Positions 44,643 through 54,266 of a stretch of 64,000 nucleotides of DNA are shown in pieces; positions within the stretch are counted from its first letter, which is position 1, and the number at the start of each line of letters is the position of its first letter. Position numbers and translations under genes: made by a program. The notes under the pieces are model-generated. The model saw nothing but the letters and a program-made list of their open reading frames with translations. It did no database searches and was not told the origin of the DNA. The DNA comes from JAXGZG01 sp040771825 (GTDB lineage Bacteria; Bacillota; Sulfobacillia; Fermentithermobacillales; Fermentithermobacillaceae): the NCBI GenBank assembly GCA_040771825.1, contig JAXGZG010000001.1, positions 186,001-250,000 on the forward strand, written 5' to 3'.

Positions 44643-44894
44643 TTAGAGCAGCGCTGCCAACCTCGACTTGTAGCGGGCACCTGTGTTGGGTTTCAGAACA
44701 CCCTTGTTTACTGCGCGGTCGATGACAGCCTGAGCCGCCCTGTAAGCGTCTTTCATTCCGGCTTCATCTTTGGAAGCCACGGCTTCCCTGTACTTTCGGA
44801 TGTGGGTCCTTACCGACGACCTGACCGCTGAGTTGCGGACGCGGCGGATCTCCGACCTCCGCATGTCTTTTTCGCTAGACTTTATGTTGGCCAA
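44643..44894 (-). CDS. rpsT: 30S ribosomal protein S20
   Basis: An 83-residue small-subunit protein that binds 16S rRNA. It begins ANIKSSEKDMRRSEIRRVRNSAV and ends LKPNTGARYKSRLAALL, both typical. The start is TTG at 44894, eight bases after GGAGGT. E. coli rpsT also starts with TTG, which matters for its autoregulation; the same may hold here. It is convergent with holA. Confidence 0.95.
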   Translation of the reverse strand: MANIKSSEKDMRRSEIRRVRNSAVRSSVRTHIRKYREAVASKDEAGMKDAYRAAQAVIDRAVNKGVLKPNTGARYKSRLAALL

Positions 44895-44983
44895 AACGGC
44901 ACCTCCACCAAGACAACTGGTACCCATGAATCTTAACATCAAGCCAAAAGCCATGCAACAACCAGATGGAGACCTGAGGGAGA

Positions 44984-45107
44984 CCTGAGTCCAAAAGCAC
45001 ATCTGGCCCCAGATGTCGACCCAGATGTGCTCTGAGGCACAGGTTGAACCCTGACCTAGGTATCTGGACTCAGGTTGGCTCGCGACTTCAGTCCAGGAGC
45101 GTATCTG
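44984..45107 (-). repeat. Dispersed intergenic repeat, copy 2, with large nested stem
   Basis: 45040-45107 is a full copy of the element seen at 8550-8618. The wider region forms a nested structure: CCTGAGTCC (44984-44992) pairs with GGACTCAGG (45066-45074), and inside it GCACATCTGG (44997-45006) pairs with CCAGATGTGC (45021-45030). It lies between the SPOR-domain gene and rpsT. Confidence 0.6.
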
Positions 45108-45111
45108 GTGG

Positions 45112-45963
45112 TTACTCAGAGAGCCTCTTGGCTTCCTGTATGAGAGTGTCCACTGATCCCATGAACGACGCCATGGCGGTAGCGGTCTTGACTCCGTCGC
45201 CACCGACGCTCTCGTTGGCGGCTTTTACCGCGTCCTCGAGGGCTGTGACGATGGCCACCGCGCTATCGTACGATTTCTTCAAAGCCGTATCGGGTGTAAG
45301 CGTGCCTAGATTGGTCTTGACCGTGGCAAGGTCAGTGGCCATGGTGCTAAGGGTCACCTGGCTGGTTTCTCCCATGGCTTTGGAATCCCAGAATGAAAGA
45401 AGTGACTGAAGCGCCCGATCAGACGTGCCGTATGCGTTCTGGATGGCCTCAACTTGGGCTTTTGGCCCCGTGATGCTGAAAGAGCGCGCATCCACGCTGA
45501 GCGAGCCAACATACAGCTTGTCGTCCTTACCCACCACGGAACCTTTCAACTTGGGCTCTGCGCTAGTTGACATTCTGGTAGCCGCATCTTTAGATCCTGC
45601 CATTCCGCAGTATACCTTGTACAGGGGATCCGGGCTCATTACCGCCGCTCCTACGCCTTTTTGCAGTGCCGCGTTTGCGATTCTGTCGGCGTTCTCCCTG
45701 CTGGAATAGGCCCCGATTTGGACCTTGTACAGGGTCAACGGGCTCAGTTGGATGCTGGCAGTTATGGGTGCGTTTGTGCCATTACCAGGGCCTCCTGTGG
45801 GCGGAGTGATTACCGGTTCTCCGTCTTTCGGAGTTCTCTGCAAAAGTGATGCTAGAAAGTACCTGCCAATCAGATATCCTGAGCCTACGAAGGCCAAAGC
45901 GATCAGGACAAACATGAGCCTGCTCGAAAGCGCGCGGGCTTGGCCCAGACGGGTTCTCCGCAT
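45112..45963 (-). CDS. SPOR-domain membrane protein
   Basis: A 283-residue protein with an N-terminal helix (LMFVLIALAFVGSGYLIGRYF) and an outside region. A Pro/Gly-rich linker follows, then a SPOR-type repeat (YKVQIGAYSSRENADRIANAA, then YKVYCGMAGSKDAATRM) that would bind glycan strands stripped of peptide, as at septa and spores. The C-terminal 110 residues look helical, with no family I can name. ATG at 45963 is placed after GGGAGGTGCGAA. It lies between folC and the repeat-bearing gap, in the same direction as rpsT. Confidence 0.85.
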   Translation of the reverse strand: MRRTRLGQARALSSRLMFVLIALAFVGSGYLIGRYFLASLLQRTPKDGEPVITPPTGGPGNGTNAPITASIQLSPLTLYKVQIGAYSSRENADRIANAALQKGVGAAVMSPDPLYKVYCGMAGSKDAATRMSTSAEPKLKGSVVGKDDKLYVGSLSVDARSFSITGPKAQVEAIQNAYGTSDRALQSLLSFWDSKAMGETSQVTLSTMATDLATVKTNLGTLTPDTALKKSYDSAVAIVTALEDAVKAANESVGGDGVKTATAMASFMGSVDTLIQEAKRLSE

Positions 45964-46084
45964 CGAATTCGCACCTCCCAAATGCTCGATGGACCCTTTT
46001 CCTCGTCCGCTCCATCCTGTCTTGTCTCTCGTAGAAGGATATTCCTGCCTTCGCTCGCTAATGCCAAGCCATTGTCTGAAGTGC

Positions 46085-47440
46085 CTAGATAATCCCCAGC
46101 CTCTTCCTTATGTGTGTCCTTAGCGGCCCCACAAGGTACAGAGAGCCGCAGCATAAGATGGCATCATCCCGACCTGCCTCACCAAGAGCAAGGTCAAAAG
46201 CTCTTGCCATATCGGGTTCGATGATAATCTCTTTGGCGCTGGGGTTTGTGCTTTGGCCAATGTGAAGCTCTACTTCGGTCTTGAGGACCGCCGGTTCCAA
46301 AGCTCGGGGAGTATCAGGCGTCGTAAGTATCATCTTGTCGCACATTGGGACGATGTAGGAAGTTGCCTCCGGGTACGACTTGTCCCCGAGGATTCCGTAA
46401 ACACAGATGAGGTTTCGCCGGGGAACGTCCCTCATGGCCTCAGACAGTACTTTGGCCCCTGCGGGGTTATGGGCGCCGTCGAGAATCACCAAGGGGTTCT
46501 TTGACAGCACTTCTAGACGTCCAGGCCAGACGGTTCTGTTGATTCCCGCTGCTATGGCCTTACGATCAATGTGAATGGGCGACCTGGACGTTGCCATGGT
46601 CGCTTCCAGGGCCGCCACGGCGATTGCCGCATTCTGCTGCTGATGCTTTCCCAACAGGGGGATCCGTAGACCGCGATACTCAAAGCCGGGGCCAAAGACG
46701 TCAATGACCTGCCCGTCTAGGGATCGTGAGACTTCGTTCCAAGTTACCTGTGTCCCGCTGCCGACTTCTCCCACCGTCGTCAAAGAGCATCCGTTCTCTC
46801 GGGCTATCCGGCTGATGACGCCGAAAGGTTCCGGTTCGACCGCTCCAGTTACCACAGGTACGCCGGGTTTTATGATGCCTGCCTTCTCGAAGGCTATCTT
46901 CTCTAAAGTGTCTCCGAGCCTGTCTGTGTGGTCGTAGGATATCGTGGTGATGACTGACACCAGGGGCGTAACCACGTTGGTGGCATCGAAGCGGCCGCCC
47001 AAGCCAACCTCCAGGGCAACATAATCGCATGCTTCCTGGGCGTAGTATAGGAAGGCTGCTGCCGTAACGATCTCAAATTCGGTTGGTTCGTCGTATCCTT
47101 CATCAATAACCTGCCCCACCGCAGACTTAACCGATTGCGCGACCCTGACCAGGGCCTCTTTTGAGATCATTTTGCCATTGAGGGAGATACGCTCCCGAAA
47201 GTCCTCAAGGTACGGGGAGATGTACATACCGGTGCGGTAGCCGGCTGCGTATAGGGCAGACGCCAGCATCGACGTCACCGAGCCTTTTCCGTTGGTCCCC
47301 GCGACGTGAAGGTGCTTTACCTGGTTTTGGGGGTTACCCAGTATCGTCAGGAGGCGGAGAATCCGCTCCAGGCCCAGTTTCGACCCAAACCGCGATGTCG
47401 CGTGGATCCAGTCAAGTGTCTTCTGATAAAGCGAGTCCAT
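46085..47440 (-). CDS. folC: Folylpolyglutamate/dihydrofolate synthase
   Basis: A 451-residue Mur-ligase-family enzyme that adds glutamates to folates, and in many bacteria also makes dihydrofolate. Motifs: HVAGTNGKGSVTSMLA (P-loop), SPYLEDFRERI, EVGLGGRFDATNV, then LLGKHQQQNAA and ILDGAHNPAGA. The ATG at 47440 follows GGAGGCAG, which ends a 35-codon upstream extension. It follows valS on the same strand with a hairpin between them, the usual valS-folC order in Firmicutes. Confidence 0.95.
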   Translation of the reverse strand: MDSLYQKTLDWIHATSRFGSKLGLERILRLLTILGNPQNQVKHLHVAGTNGKGSVTSMLASALYAAGYRTGMYISPYLEDFRERISLNGKMISKEALVRVAQSVKSAVGQVIDEGYDEPTEFEIVTAAAFLYYAQEACDYVALEVGLGGRFDATNVVTPLVSVITTISYDHTDRLGDTLEKIAFEKAGIIKPGVPVVTGAVEPEPFGVISRIARENGCSLTTVGEVGSGTQVTWNEVSRSLDGQVIDVFGPGFEYRGLRIPLLGKHQQQNAAIAVAALEATMATSRSPIHIDRKAIAAGINRTVWPGRLEVLSKNPLVILDGAHNPAGAKVLSEAMRDVPRRNLICVYGILGDKSYPEATSYIVPMCDKMILTTPDTPRALEPAVLKTEVELHIGQSTNPSAKEIIIEPDMARAFDLALGEAGRDDAILCCGSLYLVGPLRTHIRKRLGII

Positions 47441-47486
47441 GTATTGTGTTCTGCCTCCTTGACCATTTGCACTAGAGTTGAATGAA

Positions 47487-47506
47487 GGGCGGCACGGTGG
47501 CCGCCC
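47487..47506 (-). terminator. Hairpin between valS and folC
   Basis: GGGCGGC and GCCGCCC pair across a 6-base loop, about 45 bases after the valS stop. On the minus strand only TTCATT follows, a weak T-tract, so termination may be partial. The plus strand has TTTTT but no gene ends there. Confidence 0.5.
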
Positions 47507-47547
47507 TTTTTGTGCTTGGAGCTGCGCACTCGGGCATGGTCCCAAAA

Positions 47548-50256
47548 CTACGGCCTGACTCCCTCAAGCATCTCAACCCTCTGCTTCAGAGTCTCGGCCT
47601 TCGCCTTGCCTTCTTCGAACCTCTTTCGCTGCGAATCGACGATTTCCTGCGGCGCTTTAGCCAGGAAGTCGGCGCTTCTCAGGCGAACTTCTGTCCGATC
47701 TAGGTCCTTCTGGAGATCCGTCAGAGCTTTTTCTAGCCTCGCAATCTCCTTATCCAGATCTATCAGTCCTGCAAGAGGGAGGTAGATTTCCACACCTTTA
47801 GCCACTGCTGCCAAGGCCTGTCGATAGTCCGCCCTATCTCCGTCCCGGTCCACTATTTCGACTGGCTCTGCCCAAGCGAGCCTTTGGACGTACCTGGACG
47901 TGCCCTGCCACCGGGAAGGCGCAGTGGCGGCCAAGATTACCCTAGCCTTCTTGCCCGTTGGGATGTTCACTTCGGCACGCATGTTTCGGATGGCCTTGGT
48001 GACCTCGATCAGGGTCTCCACAGCGTCTTCGGCCTCTTCATCAAGGTCGTACCTGCCCGATTCGGGATATGCCGAAACCACTAGGCTACCTTGGGGACCG
48101 TCTTGCCGTCCGGGCATGTGATCCCAGAGTTCCTCGCTGATGAAAGGCGCGAAGGGGTGCAGCAGGGCCAAGGAGTCTTTCAGAATTCTCCAAAGCACCA
48201 GTTTGGTCTCTTCTTGCAGGGAAGGGTCGGTCATGTCCTCCTTGGATATCTCGATGTACCAATCGCAGAACTCGTTCCACACGAAATCCACAATGGACCC
48301 GATGGCCTCTCCGGGCTCGTAACGGTCCAGGGCATCTCTGACTGCCCTGACCGTGCGCTCCAACCTAGTCAGAATCCACCTGCCGGCGATGCCTTTTGGT
48401 TCCACCGGTTTGGTTGTGTCTAGCCCTTCCATGTTGATCAGGCAGTACCGGGCCGCGTTCCAAAGCTTGTTGCAGAAGTTGCGGGCGCCTTCAACCTTCT
48501 CGTCGTAGAGGCGCATGTCGTTTCCCATGGATGTCCCGGAAATAAGCGACAGCCTCAAGGCGTCAGCCCCGTACTTATCCACTACCTCTAGGGGATCGAT
48601 TCCGTTGTCGAGACTTTTTGACATTTTTCGTCCAAGCGCGTCTCTTACCATCCCGTGGATGACCACGTGGTGGAAGGGCTCCATGCCCATATGCTCCATG
48701 GACGAGAAAATCATCCTAGCCACCCAGAAGAAGATGATGTCGTACCCCGTTACCAGGACATCGGTGGGGAAGAAGTAGCCAAGATCCTCAGTGTCGTCGG
48801 GCCAGCCCAATGTGGAAAATGGCCATAGCGCCGATGAGAACCAAGTATCCAGGATGTCCTCATCTTGTTTGAGGGGGCCGTGGCAATCAGGACACTCAGT
48901 TGGCGTCTCTCGAGACACGATCATCTTCCCGCACTCCTGACAGTACCAAGCGGGAATTCTGTGTCCCCACCACAGCTGCCTAGAGATGCACCAATCCCGA
49001 ACGTTTTCCATCCAGTTTTCGTAGACCTTGGTGAACCGGTCTGGCACGAATTTGATGGTGCCGTCTCGGACAACTTTCAGAGCTGGTTCGGCCAAAGGCT
49101 TCATTCGGACGAACCACTGTTCGGAAACCAGGGGTTCGACTACTGAATCGCACCTGTGGCAGTGCCCCACCGAGAGTTTGTAAGGCTCGGTTTTGACTAG
49201 GTAACCGCCTTCTTCCAAGTCCTTCAACACAGCCTTACGGCAGTCAAACCGATCCATCCCGGCGTACTTCCCGGTGGCGGGGGTCATTTTGCCGTGAGTA
49301 TCGATTATGCTCACCGACTCAAGGTCGTGGGTCTTTCCCATTTCAAAGTCATCGGGGTCGTGGGCGGGTGTCACCTTGACCGCACCAGTGCCGAAGGCCG
49401 GGTCCACGTGATTGTCTTGGAAAATGGGGAGTCGCCTTCCTACCAAGGGCAAAATGGCCTGTCTGCCCACCAGATTTTTGTATCGCGGGTCCTTGGGGCT
49501 GACGGCGATCCCGGTGTCGCCCAGCATGGTCTCGGGCCTTGTGGTGGCTACCTGAATGTAGGTGATGCTTCCTCTATTCAAGGCTTCGTTGTCTAGACTT
49601 TGACGTTCGTGAGCATCATGACCTTGAGCAGGTTCTAGTGGGTAACGGATGTACCACAGTGCGCCCTCAGACTCCTCGTGCTCAACTTCGATGTCTGAAA
49701 TCACGGTGTGGCAGCTAGGGCAGAAGTTGACCATGTAGTTGCCCTTATATATGAGCCCTTTTTCGTACAGGCGGACGAATACTTCGTTTACAGCGCGGGA
49801 GCATCCTTCGTCCATGGTGAACCGCTCTCGGGACCAATCGCAGGACGCACCGAGAGCTTTTATCTGGTCCGAAATAATGTGGCCGTATTTATCTTTCCAT
49901 TCCCAGGCGCGCTCCAAGAACTCTTCCCGGCCCAACTCCCAACGGCTGGTACCCTCGGAAGCAAGCATCGCCTCGATTTTGGCGTGAGTGGCGATGGAGG
50001 CATGGTCGCTTCCTGGCACCCACAGCGTCTCTTTTCCCAGCATGCGGTTGTATCGGACAACAATGTCCTGGAGGGTGTCATCTAGGGCGTGACCAATGTG
50101 GAGGGAGCCCGTGATGTTGGGAGGCGGGATAACCAGGCTGAACTTGTCTTTCCCAGGGCGGACTTCGGCCCGGAACAGGTCGTGCTCCATCCAATACTGG
50201 TACCACTTCTTCTCGAATGACTTGGGTTCGTAAGCCTTGGCTAACGGTTCGCTCAT
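47548..50256 (-). CDS. valS: Valyl-tRNA synthetase
   Basis: A 902-residue class-I aminoacyl-tRNA synthetase that charges tRNA-Val. It has PPPNITGSLHIGHA (HIGH motif), WVPGSDHASIATHAKIE, the editing domain with TTRPETMLGDTGIAV, GRKMSKSLDNGIDP (KMSKS), an anticodon-binding region, and the C-terminal coiled coil (LAGLIDLDKEIARLEKALTDLQKD). The ATG at 50256 follows GGAGAAGG. Expression is controlled by the T-box leader just upstream. Confidence 0.97.
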   Translation of the reverse strand: MSEPLAKAYEPKSFEKKWYQYWMEHDLFRAEVRPGKDKFSLVIPPPNITGSLHIGHALDDTLQDIVVRYNRMLGKETLWVPGSDHASIATHAKIEAMLASEGTSRWELGREEFLERAWEWKDKYGHIISDQIKALGASCDWSRERFTMDEGCSRAVNEVFVRLYEKGLIYKGNYMVNFCPSCHTVISDIEVEHEESEGALWYIRYPLEPAQGHDAHERQSLDNEALNRGSITYIQVATTRPETMLGDTGIAVSPKDPRYKNLVGRQAILPLVGRRLPIFQDNHVDPAFGTGAVKVTPAHDPDDFEMGKTHDLESVSIIDTHGKMTPATGKYAGMDRFDCRKAVLKDLEEGGYLVKTEPYKLSVGHCHRCDSVVEPLVSEQWFVRMKPLAEPALKVVRDGTIKFVPDRFTKVYENWMENVRDWCISRQLWWGHRIPAWYCQECGKMIVSRETPTECPDCHGPLKQDEDILDTWFSSALWPFSTLGWPDDTEDLGYFFPTDVLVTGYDIIFFWVARMIFSSMEHMGMEPFHHVVIHGMVRDALGRKMSKSLDNGIDPLEVVDKYGADALRLSLISGTSMGNDMRLYDEKVEGARNFCNKLWNAARYCLINMEGLDTTKPVEPKGIAGRWILTRLERTVRAVRDALDRYEPGEAIGSIVDFVWNEFCDWYIEISKEDMTDPSLQEETKLVLWRILKDSLALLHPFAPFISEELWDHMPGRQDGPQGSLVVSAYPESGRYDLDEEAEDAVETLIEVTKAIRNMRAEVNIPTGKKARVILAATAPSRWQGTSRYVQRLAWAEPVEIVDRDGDRADYRQALAAVAKGVEIYLPLAGLIDLDKEIARLEKALTDLQKDLDRTEVRLRSADFLAKAPQEIVDSQRKRFEEGKAKAETLKQRVEMLEGVRP

Positions 50257-50700
50257 CTGTACCACCTTCTCCAAAGTTATGGCCCCTTCATCACAAGGAC
50301 GAAGGGGCCTAATTCGTGGTACCACCTTGTTTCCGGCCCGGATTCGGTGGTTGATCCGTAAGCCGGCTCTCATGGCCTTAACGCGGCTAAAACGCCCAGG
50401 CGCTTCCGCCCGAGGTCTCAAGGGCGACCTTCAGTGGCTTCTTCCCGCAAGACTTTCACCGCTAGGTCTCGCTCTCTGGGGGAGATCTTCCACCTACTCC
50501 TCCCTCTCATGGACTGTTTTCTGATTGGACTGGCTCTCTCGCAACCAGATTGATCGTCTCTCGATTCTGATTGTGCCTATCATACCAATATGGATGAGGG
50601 TATGCAATGAGGGCTTGGCTGCTGGCGCCTCACCTCATCGCGAGTCTTGGTCACGGCATTAGGGCGCAGTCACTATGAACGGAAGTGGACGCCGAGGGGA
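50257..50700 (-). other. Leader and gap upstream of valS
   Basis: The 444 bases between valS and the response regulator gene hold the T-box (listed separately). Beyond about 50560 comes a stretch in which I see no gene or clear site. A GAGAGACGATC segment near 50550 may belong to the valS promoter region. Confidence 0.5.
50262..50530 (-). ncRNA. T-box leader riboswitch of valS
   Basis: On the minus strand the leader shows an AGTA motif (50498-50495), AGAGAGC (50477-50471), and the T-box antiterminator GTGGTACCAC (50326-50316). Then comes a terminator stem, GGCCCCTTC with GAAGGGGCC (50309-50281). Uncharged tRNA-Val would pair with the T-box and let transcription proceed. A GTC triplet at 50428-50426 sits where the specifier could be; this is an inference. 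Confidence 0.9.
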
Positions 50701-52200
50701 CTATTCTTTTTCCGCAAGTCCCATCTTCTTGATCTTGCTGTGAAGGGTTCGGCGTGATATCCCGAGGGCCGCTGCCGCCTTGGTTCTGTTGCCCCCAAAC
50801 CGGGCAAGAGTGTCGAGGATGCGCTCCTTTTCAAATTCGCTGGCTATCTGGTCTTTCTCAGCTTTGAGGTCACCTACTTGCGAATCAGTGATGCCTAGTC
50901 GGGACTGAGCCGACGGCGGGGCCGTCGTGGGGACTGAAGCCGGGGAAGAGGTCCAGCTGCCGAAGCCCACTTGGTTGCGCAGGTCAGTGCGTATGTTCGG
51001 CGGCAGGAGATCGGGGTCAATCGTACCCGTCCGGTCATCCGCCATCAAAGTGACCTGCTGCATCACATTTCTCAATTCCCTCACGTTACCAGGCCACGAG
51101 TAGCCCACGAGGAGATCCATGGCTGGGTCCGAGATGCGGAGTATCTTGCCGGCAGTCCTCCTGAGCGAACTTGGTGTAGGTGGCGGCGCTGTCATCCTCC
51201 CGGAACTTATCGCTGCCTCTCGAAGAAAATGCCTAGCCAGGACCGGGATGTCCTCGGGCCGTTCCCTCAACGCGGGGATATGCAGCGGGATAACCGCGAG
51301 CCTAAAGTACAGGTCATTGCGGAACTTTCCTTCCTGAACCTCCTGCCACAGATCCCTATGGGTGGCAGCGATTATCCGCACGTCTACCGGGACTGACTTA
51401 GTCCCTCCTAGACGGTCTATGGTTTTTTCCTCCAGGGCACGAAGGATCTTGGGCTGAACTGCCAAGGGAAGGTCTCCCACTTCGTCCAATAGCACAGTGC
51501 CCCCTTGGGCCAGTTCGAGACGCCCGGGCTTCCGCTTGCGGGCACCGGTGAAAGCGCCTTCTTCGTAGCCAAACAGTTCGCTCTCCAGAAGGCTCTCTGG
51601 GAGCGCGGCGCAGTTCACAGCCACGAACGGGCGGTCCCGCCTAGGGGAAGCGTAGTGGATGGCTTTGGCGACCAGTTCCTTTCCAGTGCCGCTCTCGCCC
51701 TGAATGAGGACCGACACATCGGCCGACGAGACACGCTCGATGATAGGGAAGAGGTCGAGCATCTTGGGAGAGACCGTGATGATGTTCTTTACGTGGAACT
51801 TCTCCTCCAACTCCCGCTTGAGTCTAGATACTTCCTGGGAAAGCGTCCTGTAACGTAACGCCCCTTCGATGATGAGGCGGAGTTCCTCCTTGTCGAATGG
51901 CTTGGTTACATAATCGTGGGCTCCTGCCTTCATTGCCCGCACCGCCGTCTTCACGTCTCCGTAAGCGGTCATTATGATGACGGGGATTTCCGGCCGTTCT
52001 TTCTTCAAGGTATCAAGAAACTCAATGCCGCTTTGACCTGGAAGTCGGATGTCCAGCATGATGAGGTCGGGCTCTTTGGACTCAAGGACAGAAGTGGCCT
52101 CCTTGCACGAACCGGCCGACATGACCTCATCGTCCTTCAGGAGTTCTCTGAACAGCCAATGTATGTTGGGCTCGTCGTCTACTACCAGTATCTGCCTCAT
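50701..52200 (-). CDS. NtrC-family sigma-54-dependent response regulator
   Basis: A 499-residue activator with receiver, AAA+ and DNA-binding parts. Receiver: Asp8/Asp9, phosphoacceptor Asp50 and Lys100. AAA+ domain: Walker A GESGTGKE (168-175), the sigma-54 contact loop GAFTGA (215-220), Walker B GGTVLLDE, and the arginine-finger region LREAA. The C-terminal Fis-type helix-turn-helix reads GNRTKAAAALGISRRTLHSKIKKMG. A Ser/Pro-rich linker (SSPASVPTTAPPSAQ) lies before it. The ATG is at 52200, downstream of the histidine kinase gene, so the pair forms one two-component system. The nearest sigma-54 promoter in the window precedes atoE. Confidence 0.95.
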   Translation of the reverse strand: MRQILVVDDEPNIHWLFRELLKDDEVMSAGSCKEATSVLESKEPDLIMLDIRLPGQSGIEFLDTLKKERPEIPVIIMTAYGDVKTAVRAMKAGAHDYVTKPFDKEELRLIIEGALRYRTLSQEVSRLKRELEEKFHVKNIITVSPKMLDLFPIIERVSSADVSVLIQGESGTGKELVAKAIHYASPRRDRPFVAVNCAALPESLLESELFGYEEGAFTGARKRKPGRLELAQGGTVLLDEVGDLPLAVQPKILRALEEKTIDRLGGTKSVPVDVRIIAATHRDLWQEVQEGKFRNDLYFRLAVIPLHIPALRERPEDIPVLARHFLREAAISSGRMTAPPPTPSSLRRTAGKILRISDPAMDLLVGYSWPGNVRELRNVMQQVTLMADDRTGTIDPDLLPPNIRTDLRNQVGFGSWTSSPASVPTTAPPSAQSRLGITDSQVGDLKAEKDQIASEFEKERILDTLARFGGNRTKAAAALGISRRTLHSKIKKMGLAEKE

Positions 52201-52356
52201 TCTTGAGAGACTCCCTCCCGGCGGGCGGCACTCTTTCTTCCATGCAACCAGCCCAATACTATGTCGAGACCTGTGTGACCCTGTGACCTCCTACACCTGC
52301 GTGGGCAGCACCAAAAGATTGCCGCGGGAACCAGGTCATCTGAACTGCACTCTCCA

Positions 52357-54168
52357 TCACCCCGCGCCCCCGCGGGTAACGGGCAGTTTCACCGTAAACA
52401 CAGTCCCCTTGCCCGGTTGCGACTCGAACTCCATAAGGCCGCGTTGCTCGTCTATTATCCGCTGGACAAGGGGGAGCCCGAGCCCAGTGCCATCCTTCTT
52501 GGTGGTGAAGAACATGTCGAGTATCTGGTGAGTGCACTCAGGAGGAATTCCCGAACCTGTGTCCCTGACGGTTACCACCAGATACCTGCCGCCGTCCCAC
52601 TGGGCGTTGACGTCTAGAAGCCCGCCTTCCGGCATGGCTTGGACGGAGTTGAGCATCAGGTTCAGGAACGCCTGGATTAGGTGATCCATGTCCCCTTCGA
52701 TCTCAGGCAATCCTTCCTGACACTGGGTTTCCACGGATACTCTGAACATGGCGGCGTAGCCTGAGATTACGTCAGCGGCTCGCCGTATGGCAGTCTCCAG
52801 GCTAAGCGGCGCCATTTTGGGGTGCGAGAACCGCGCGAAATTCAGGAGAGATTCCACTGTCTGGTTGACTCTCTGAAGTTCATCGGAGGCTATCCGCACG
52901 AAATTCTCAAGAAATCCTCTGTCATCCAGTCGTTCAGGCACGAGGCTTATGGCGCCCATGACCACGGTGAGGGGGTTTCGGATTTCATGAGCGATGGACG
53001 CTGCTATTTCGCCCACCGCAGCAAGATTCTCGGCTCTGTGAAGGCGTTCCTCTTGGAGGTGGGCTTCCTCAAGGTCTTCCAGAATGAGTACCGTGCCTGC
53101 GTTACTCTTGTCCTCACCCTCAACAGGCGTGGAAACCATGGTAATGGACCGTGGGTGCCCCTCTTTTCGAATAGTCACGGTGCAGAACCGGTTGAGAGCC
53201 CCCTCAACGGGGTCATCTAGGGCTAGACGGGGATCTATTCCTGCGGCTTGCAGAATCTGCCGGATGTTCTTGTCGGTGAAATCCTCTGGCCCGCCGTTCT
53301 CGGCAGCCGGATGGGTAGTCGAATTGTGTCGGTGGGATGACGTCTGTCCCGCCACAGCACTATGGTTGCTAGGCGGCACCTGCTCCGTCTGGGAAGTACG
53401 TTCGTGGGGCGATCCTTGCACCGCCGCGGAATTCTCCCCAGACAACGGCCCAAGCACCGCCTCAGTGCCTTGGGAAGCGAAGATGATGGAGTCGTCAGGG
53501 CCTGCAAGAATCACTCCTAGGCTCAGACTATTGAGAAAGAGTCGAAGATACCTGGCCAGCCTCTCCACCTGCTTGTTGGCCAAGAGGAGTCTGGACGAGA
53601 AGAGCAAAAGTCCTGTGAGACCAAGCAGAGGCTCTATGCCAGGGGAGAAGAACACCCGTCTTGCACCCAACTGTATCTGGGCGTAGATATCCGACAAGGT
53701 TTCGTTGGCCCACACGAAACCGATGGCCTGGCCGTCTCGCAAGAGAGGCCGCATGCAGTTCATGATTTCGCCTCGCACCATAGACCCTACGCCGACCACT
53801 TCTTTGCGATTCTCCATGGCTTGCCAGCCCAGGTGGTCGGGGCCTAGGTTCATCCCTACCTTGGAACCGAAGTCCGACGACGGTCCATAGGCCACAATGG
53901 CTTCATCTTCTTTGGAGAAATAGCCGACGCCAACTCCAGGGTACCACGATGCGACGTCGTCGACGAAACCGCCCAGAACTCGGTTGAGAGCAGAGATGCG
54001 TTCCTCCCGCGATGCGGGCCGCGTGGATGCCCTAGCCATAATTGCGTCAAAGTCGGCCTCTAGGTAGCGGTCCAGTAGCCTGGTTATGCCGAAAAGTTTG
54101 GCGGCTTTTTCGTCGATAAGGGCGGCCTCGGCCTTCTGGAATAACAGGTAACGCGAAGCGGAGGGCAC
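52357..54168 (-). CDS. Sensor histidine kinase, partner of the NtrC-type regulator
   Basis: A 603-residue kinase. Residues about 80-175 look like a ligand-sensing domain (GVGVGYFSKEDEAIVAYG, then SMVRGEIMNCMRPLLRDG). A hydrophobic stretch at 181-197 (LLGLTGLLLFSSRLLL) may touch the membrane, and residues about 213-370 are PAS-like but interrupted by a Ser/His/Thr-rich insertion (243-293). The HisKA box has His394 (SIAHEIRNPL), and the ATPase domain shows DTGSGIPPE and DGTGLGLPLVQRI. GTG at 54168 follows AGGAGG by eight bases; the ATG at 54228 is less good. It precedes the regulator by 156 bases. Confidence 0.9.
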   Translation of the reverse strand: MPSASRYLLFQKAEAALIDEKAAKLFGITRLLDRYLEADFDAIMARASTRPASREERISALNRVLGGFVDDVASWYPGVGVGYFSKEDEAIVAYGPSSDFGSKVGMNLGPDHLGWQAMENRKEVVGVGSMVRGEIMNCMRPLLRDGQAIGFVWANETLSDIYAQIQLGARRVFFSPGIEPLLGLTGLLLFSSRLLLANKQVERLARYLRLFLNSLSLGVILAGPDDSIIFASQGTEAVLGPLSGENSAAVQGSPHERTSQTEQVPPSNHSAVAGQTSSHRHNSTTHPAAENGGPEDFTDKNIRQILQAAGIDPRLALDDPVEGALNRFCTVTIRKEGHPRSITMVSTPVEGEDKSNAGTVLILEDLEEAHLQEERLHRAENLAAVGEIAASIAHEIRNPLTVVMGAISLVPERLDDRGFLENFVRIASDELQRVNQTVESLLNFARFSHPKMAPLSLETAIRRAADVISGYAAMFRVSVETQCQEGLPEIEGDMDHLIQAFLNLMLNSVQAMPEGGLLDVNAQWDGGRYLVVTVRDTGSGIPPECTHQILDMFFTTKKDGTGLGLPLVQRIIDEQRGLMEFESQPGKGTVFTVKLPVTRGGAG

Positions 54169-54266
54169 CGTGACCGCCTCCTTTGCCAGTCCTCTGTTGG
54201 CCCGATACACGCCGGGGGCGCCCGGCATTGTGCCAGACGCCCGCCTTGCACTACTGTCTGACCTGT

